This document shows, piece by piece, positions 5,705 through 6,821 of a stretch of 6,821 nt of DNA. The notes beneath the pieces are model-generated. The model was given only the letters and a program-made list of their open reading frames with translations. It did not search any database and had not been told where the DNA came from. The DNA is from DATJUF01 sp035524095 (lineage in GTDB: Bacteria > Desulfobacterota > Binatia > Binatales > Binataceae). The translations under genes were made by a program, and so were the position numbers. Each line of letters starts with the position of its first letter. Positions within the stretch are counted from its first letter, which is position 1. The DNA lies in contig DATKPK010000039.1 in NCBI GenBank assembly GCA_035524095.1, forward strand, positions 1 through 6,821. The letters run 5' to 3'.

Positions 5705-6376
5705 TCAATTAAAGGGTTCGCTGATCACGTCGGTATCCCCCGTCTCGCTGTCCACGAGCAAGAGCTGCAACTGCTTGTATTCGCCCTTCGGGAAAAAGAC
5801 GTACCCGCTTGCCGTGAAGTCGCGCCTGACGTCCTGATGTTGCAGGGCCAAGGCGGTCAGCTGTTGATTAGCCTGCTCTCGTGCCCGGCCTGGCCCTCGC
5901 TCTACCCCCTCAAGTCCACCGTAGCCAGCGCCGATCGCAGCACCTACGCCGGCACCAACCGCACCGCTGGAAATCAGCGAACCGGCGACCGCTCCGACGC
6001 CTGTGCCGACGGCACCAAGGACCGCGCCACTCGCTGCGCCACTTAACAGCGCGGCCTTAAGCTCTCCTGAGCCTCCCGCCTCGCGCGCGGCTTCAGAGGG
6101 CGGCAATGGCGCCACGCGGCTGCCCTCATCGTTAAGGGCGAAGATTTGATCAGGAACCACAGTGCGCGGCGTGTCGGTGCCGTTAGCGATTGAGACATAA
6201 ACCGGTTGGACATCGCCGACCGTTTTACCTGGCGCGGAAGTGACAGCAAGTTCGCCGTCTTTGGGCGTTGCGACGATTTGCGGGCGATCTTTGATTGGCG
6301 CAGGCGCGACGGCACAAGCCCCTGCTCCCAAGATCAAAATCAAGGCACAACAGCTTCGGCGGTACTTCACGCTCAT
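5705..6376 (-). CDS. Glycine-zipper envelope protein with signal peptide (possible lipoprotein)
   Basis: This 223-residue protein has a basic start (MSVKYRR) and a hydrophobic core at about 11-20, ending at Cys21 in LGAGAC. That is an imperfect lipobox, with Ala rather than Leu/Val/Ile at -3, so it is either a lipoprotein or a conventionally cleaved secreted protein. Residues 40-92 look like a beta-rich domain. About 107-157 is a long Gly/Ala stretch with GxxxG spacing, a glycine zipper of the kind that packs in membranes. The last 35 residues form another beta-rich part (GYVFFPKGEY, then QLQLLLVDSETG). An envelope location is likely; function is unknown. The ATG at 6376 gives a proper signal peptide, whereas the longer frame would start at a GTG (6412) and add twelve unsupported residues. 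No strong ribosome site is visible. The gene converges on the small RHH-like gene. Confidence 0.82.
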   Translation of the reverse strand: MSVKYRRSCCALILILGAGACAVAPAPIKDRPQIVATPKDGELAVTSAPGKTVGDVQPVYVSIANGTDTPRTVVPDQIFALNDEGSRVAPLPPSEAAREAGGSGELKAALLSGAASGAVLGAVGTGVGAVAGSLISSGAVGAGVGAAIGAGYGGLEGVERGPGRAREQANQQLTALALQHQDVRRDFTASGYVFFPKGEYKQLQLLLVDSETGDTDVISEPFN

Positions 6377-6435
6377 CGTTACTACTGGACGCTGGAGGAC
6401 TCGCAATGTCACTTAAGTAGCCACTTGGCGTCCTA

Positions 6436-6470
6436 CTTGATCATGTTCCTTCGCCGATGGGTTGATCAAG
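6436..6470. repeat. Inverted repeat CTTGATCA-19 nt-TGATCAAG
   Basis: Two perfect 8-bp arms (6436-6443 and 6463-6470) are separated by 19 bp, and each contains TTGATCA or TGATCAA, itself nearly palindromic. The repeat lies 60-94 bp upstream of the envelope-protein gene and before the tRNA. Its size and place suit a dimeric repressor site. A hairpin is also possible. No T tract follows on either strand that would suggest termination. Confidence 0.35.
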
Positions 6471-6537
6471 CCCCCTTTGAGAAGAGAGAATTTGCCTCAA
6501 GACGCGGCCATAATCGCAAGTCGGCCGAAGGACAGAT

Positions 6538-6622
6538 GCCGGGGTGGTGAAATGGCAGACACAGAGGACTTAAAATCCTCTGGACCGCAAGGTCCGTGCG
6601 GGTTCGAGTCCCGCCCCCGGCA
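6538..6622 (+). tRNA. tRNA-Leu(UAA)
   Basis: This 85-nt tRNA has a perfect 7-bp acceptor stem: GCCGGGG (6538-6544) pairs with CCCCGGC (6615-6621), with discriminator A at 6622. The anticodon stem GAGGA/TCCTC encloses loop CTTAAAA with anticodon TAA. A long variable arm folds as GGACC/GGTCC, typical of class II leucine tRNA. The T arm GCGGG-TTCGAGT-CCCGC is canonical. The 3' CCA is not encoded. No strong promoter was found; CATAAT at 6509-6514 could be a -10 box but lacks a partner. Confidence 0.96.
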
Positions 6623-6626
6623 TTCA

Positions 6627-6645
6627 AAATAAACGGGTTTTATTT
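6627..6645 (+). terminator. Weak AT-rich hairpin after the tRNA
   Basis: AAATAAA (6627-6633) and TTTATTT (6639-6645) can pair around a CGGGT loop a few bases after the tRNA. The stem is all A-T and no T run follows beyond its own 3' arm, so it is at best a weak terminator. It is listed because it is the only candidate stop for the tRNA transcript. Confidence 0.25.
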
Positions 6646-6681
6646 CAAATGGCTGGCTCCATTTCTCAACCGCTGATTGAC

Positions 6682-6821
6682 TGGACTTGACCCGGTTTCG
6701 TGGACGGTGTTGGGGAGAAGGGAAGAAGGAGAATCCCGATGCCGCAAACCCATCCGCCATATCCCGCGGAATAGCACCGCCGGATCATCGAATTGGCCCG
6801 TGCCGGCCGCAGCGTCAACGA
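6682..6821 (+). mobile_element. Left end of an IS3-family-like insertion sequence (truncated by window)
   Basis: The segment beginning TGGACTTGACCCGG (6682) and continuing through TTTCGTGGACGG resembles the terminal inverted repeat of IS3-family elements, where TGGAC-C/T-TG-CCC and CGTGGAC blocks are common. A purine-rich leader with AAGGAG follows, then an orfA-like reading frame at 6739. The exact first base cannot be fixed because the other end lies outside the window; TG dinucleotides at 6674 or 6678 are alternatives. The element sits about 60 bp downstream of the tRNA-Leu gene. Confidence 0.6.
6739..6821 (+). pseudogene. IS3-type transposase orfA, N-terminal fragment with in-frame TAG
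   Basis: From ATG at 6739, with AAGGAG about 8 nt upstream, the frame reads MPQTHPPYPAE and then meets TAG at 6772-6774. It continues in the same frame as HRRIIELARAGRSVNE to the window end. The P-YP-E start followed by RR(I/V)(I/V)ELARAGRS is the usual opening of IS3-family OrfA, a DNA-binding helix-turn-helix protein that joins OrfB by -1 frameshifting to make the transposase. The TAG sits where Tyr or Phe is normal, so a single base change from TAT or TAC probably inactivated the copy. A sequencing error is the other explanation. The frame is cut by the window edge. Confidence 0.65.

Noticed and set aside
6497..6760. Minus-strand 87-codon open frame containing RGRDSNPHGPCGP
   Set aside because: It runs antisense through the tRNA-Leu gene. 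This peptide pattern is a well-known artefact of translating the reverse strand of leucine or serine tRNAs.

Overview
The window is a stretch of GC-rich bacterial chromosome with seven protein genes or gene fragments, one tRNA and the left edge of an insertion sequence. The DUF1302-like outer-membrane protein, the F420-type luciferase-like oxidoreductase, the single-copy RNB nuclease and the glycine-zipper envelope protein together suggest an uncultured, Gram-negative soil bacterium of the Binatota / former Deltaproteobacteria kind. That placement is inference from protein style, not from a marker gene.

Left part (1-2310): the N-terminal 173 codons of a secreted, probably outer-membrane DUF1302-like protein lie on the minus strand and run off the left edge. 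The gene has a good sigma70-type promoter about 195 nt upstream of its start, leaving a long, foldable leader. Next is a minus-strand membrane protein with an N-terminal zinc ribbon, two transmembrane segments and a bacterial PH domain, also with a clear promoter. Divergent from it is a plus-strand LLM-class, F420-dependent-type oxidoreductase.

Middle (2311-3427): about 1.1 kb holds only one convincing gene, a 66-residue excisionase-type helix-turn-helix protein. Its upstream region is the most unusual part of the window. Three TGTCA direct repeats are spaced exactly 32 bp apart, with TGACA copies among them. A nine-codon leader ORF with its own Shine-Dalgarno ends just before the Shine-Dalgarno of the HTH gene. 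Downstream are several inverted repeats of unknown role and a strong 13-bp terminator-like hairpin.

Right part (3428-6821): a 666-residue RNB-domain (RNase II/R family) exoribonuclease is on the minus strand. A small ribbon-helix-helix-like protein is divergent from it, and their start codons are almost or exactly back to back. A glycine-zipper, signal-peptide-bearing envelope protein converges on the small gene. A complete tRNA-Leu(UAA) follows on the plus strand. About 60 bp past it begins an IS3-type element, whose orfA reading frame is cut by a TAG at codon 12 and then by the window edge.

No complete novel multi-gene system (defence, secretion, CRISPR or biosynthetic) is visible. The best candidate for something undescribed is the control region of the small HTH gene.
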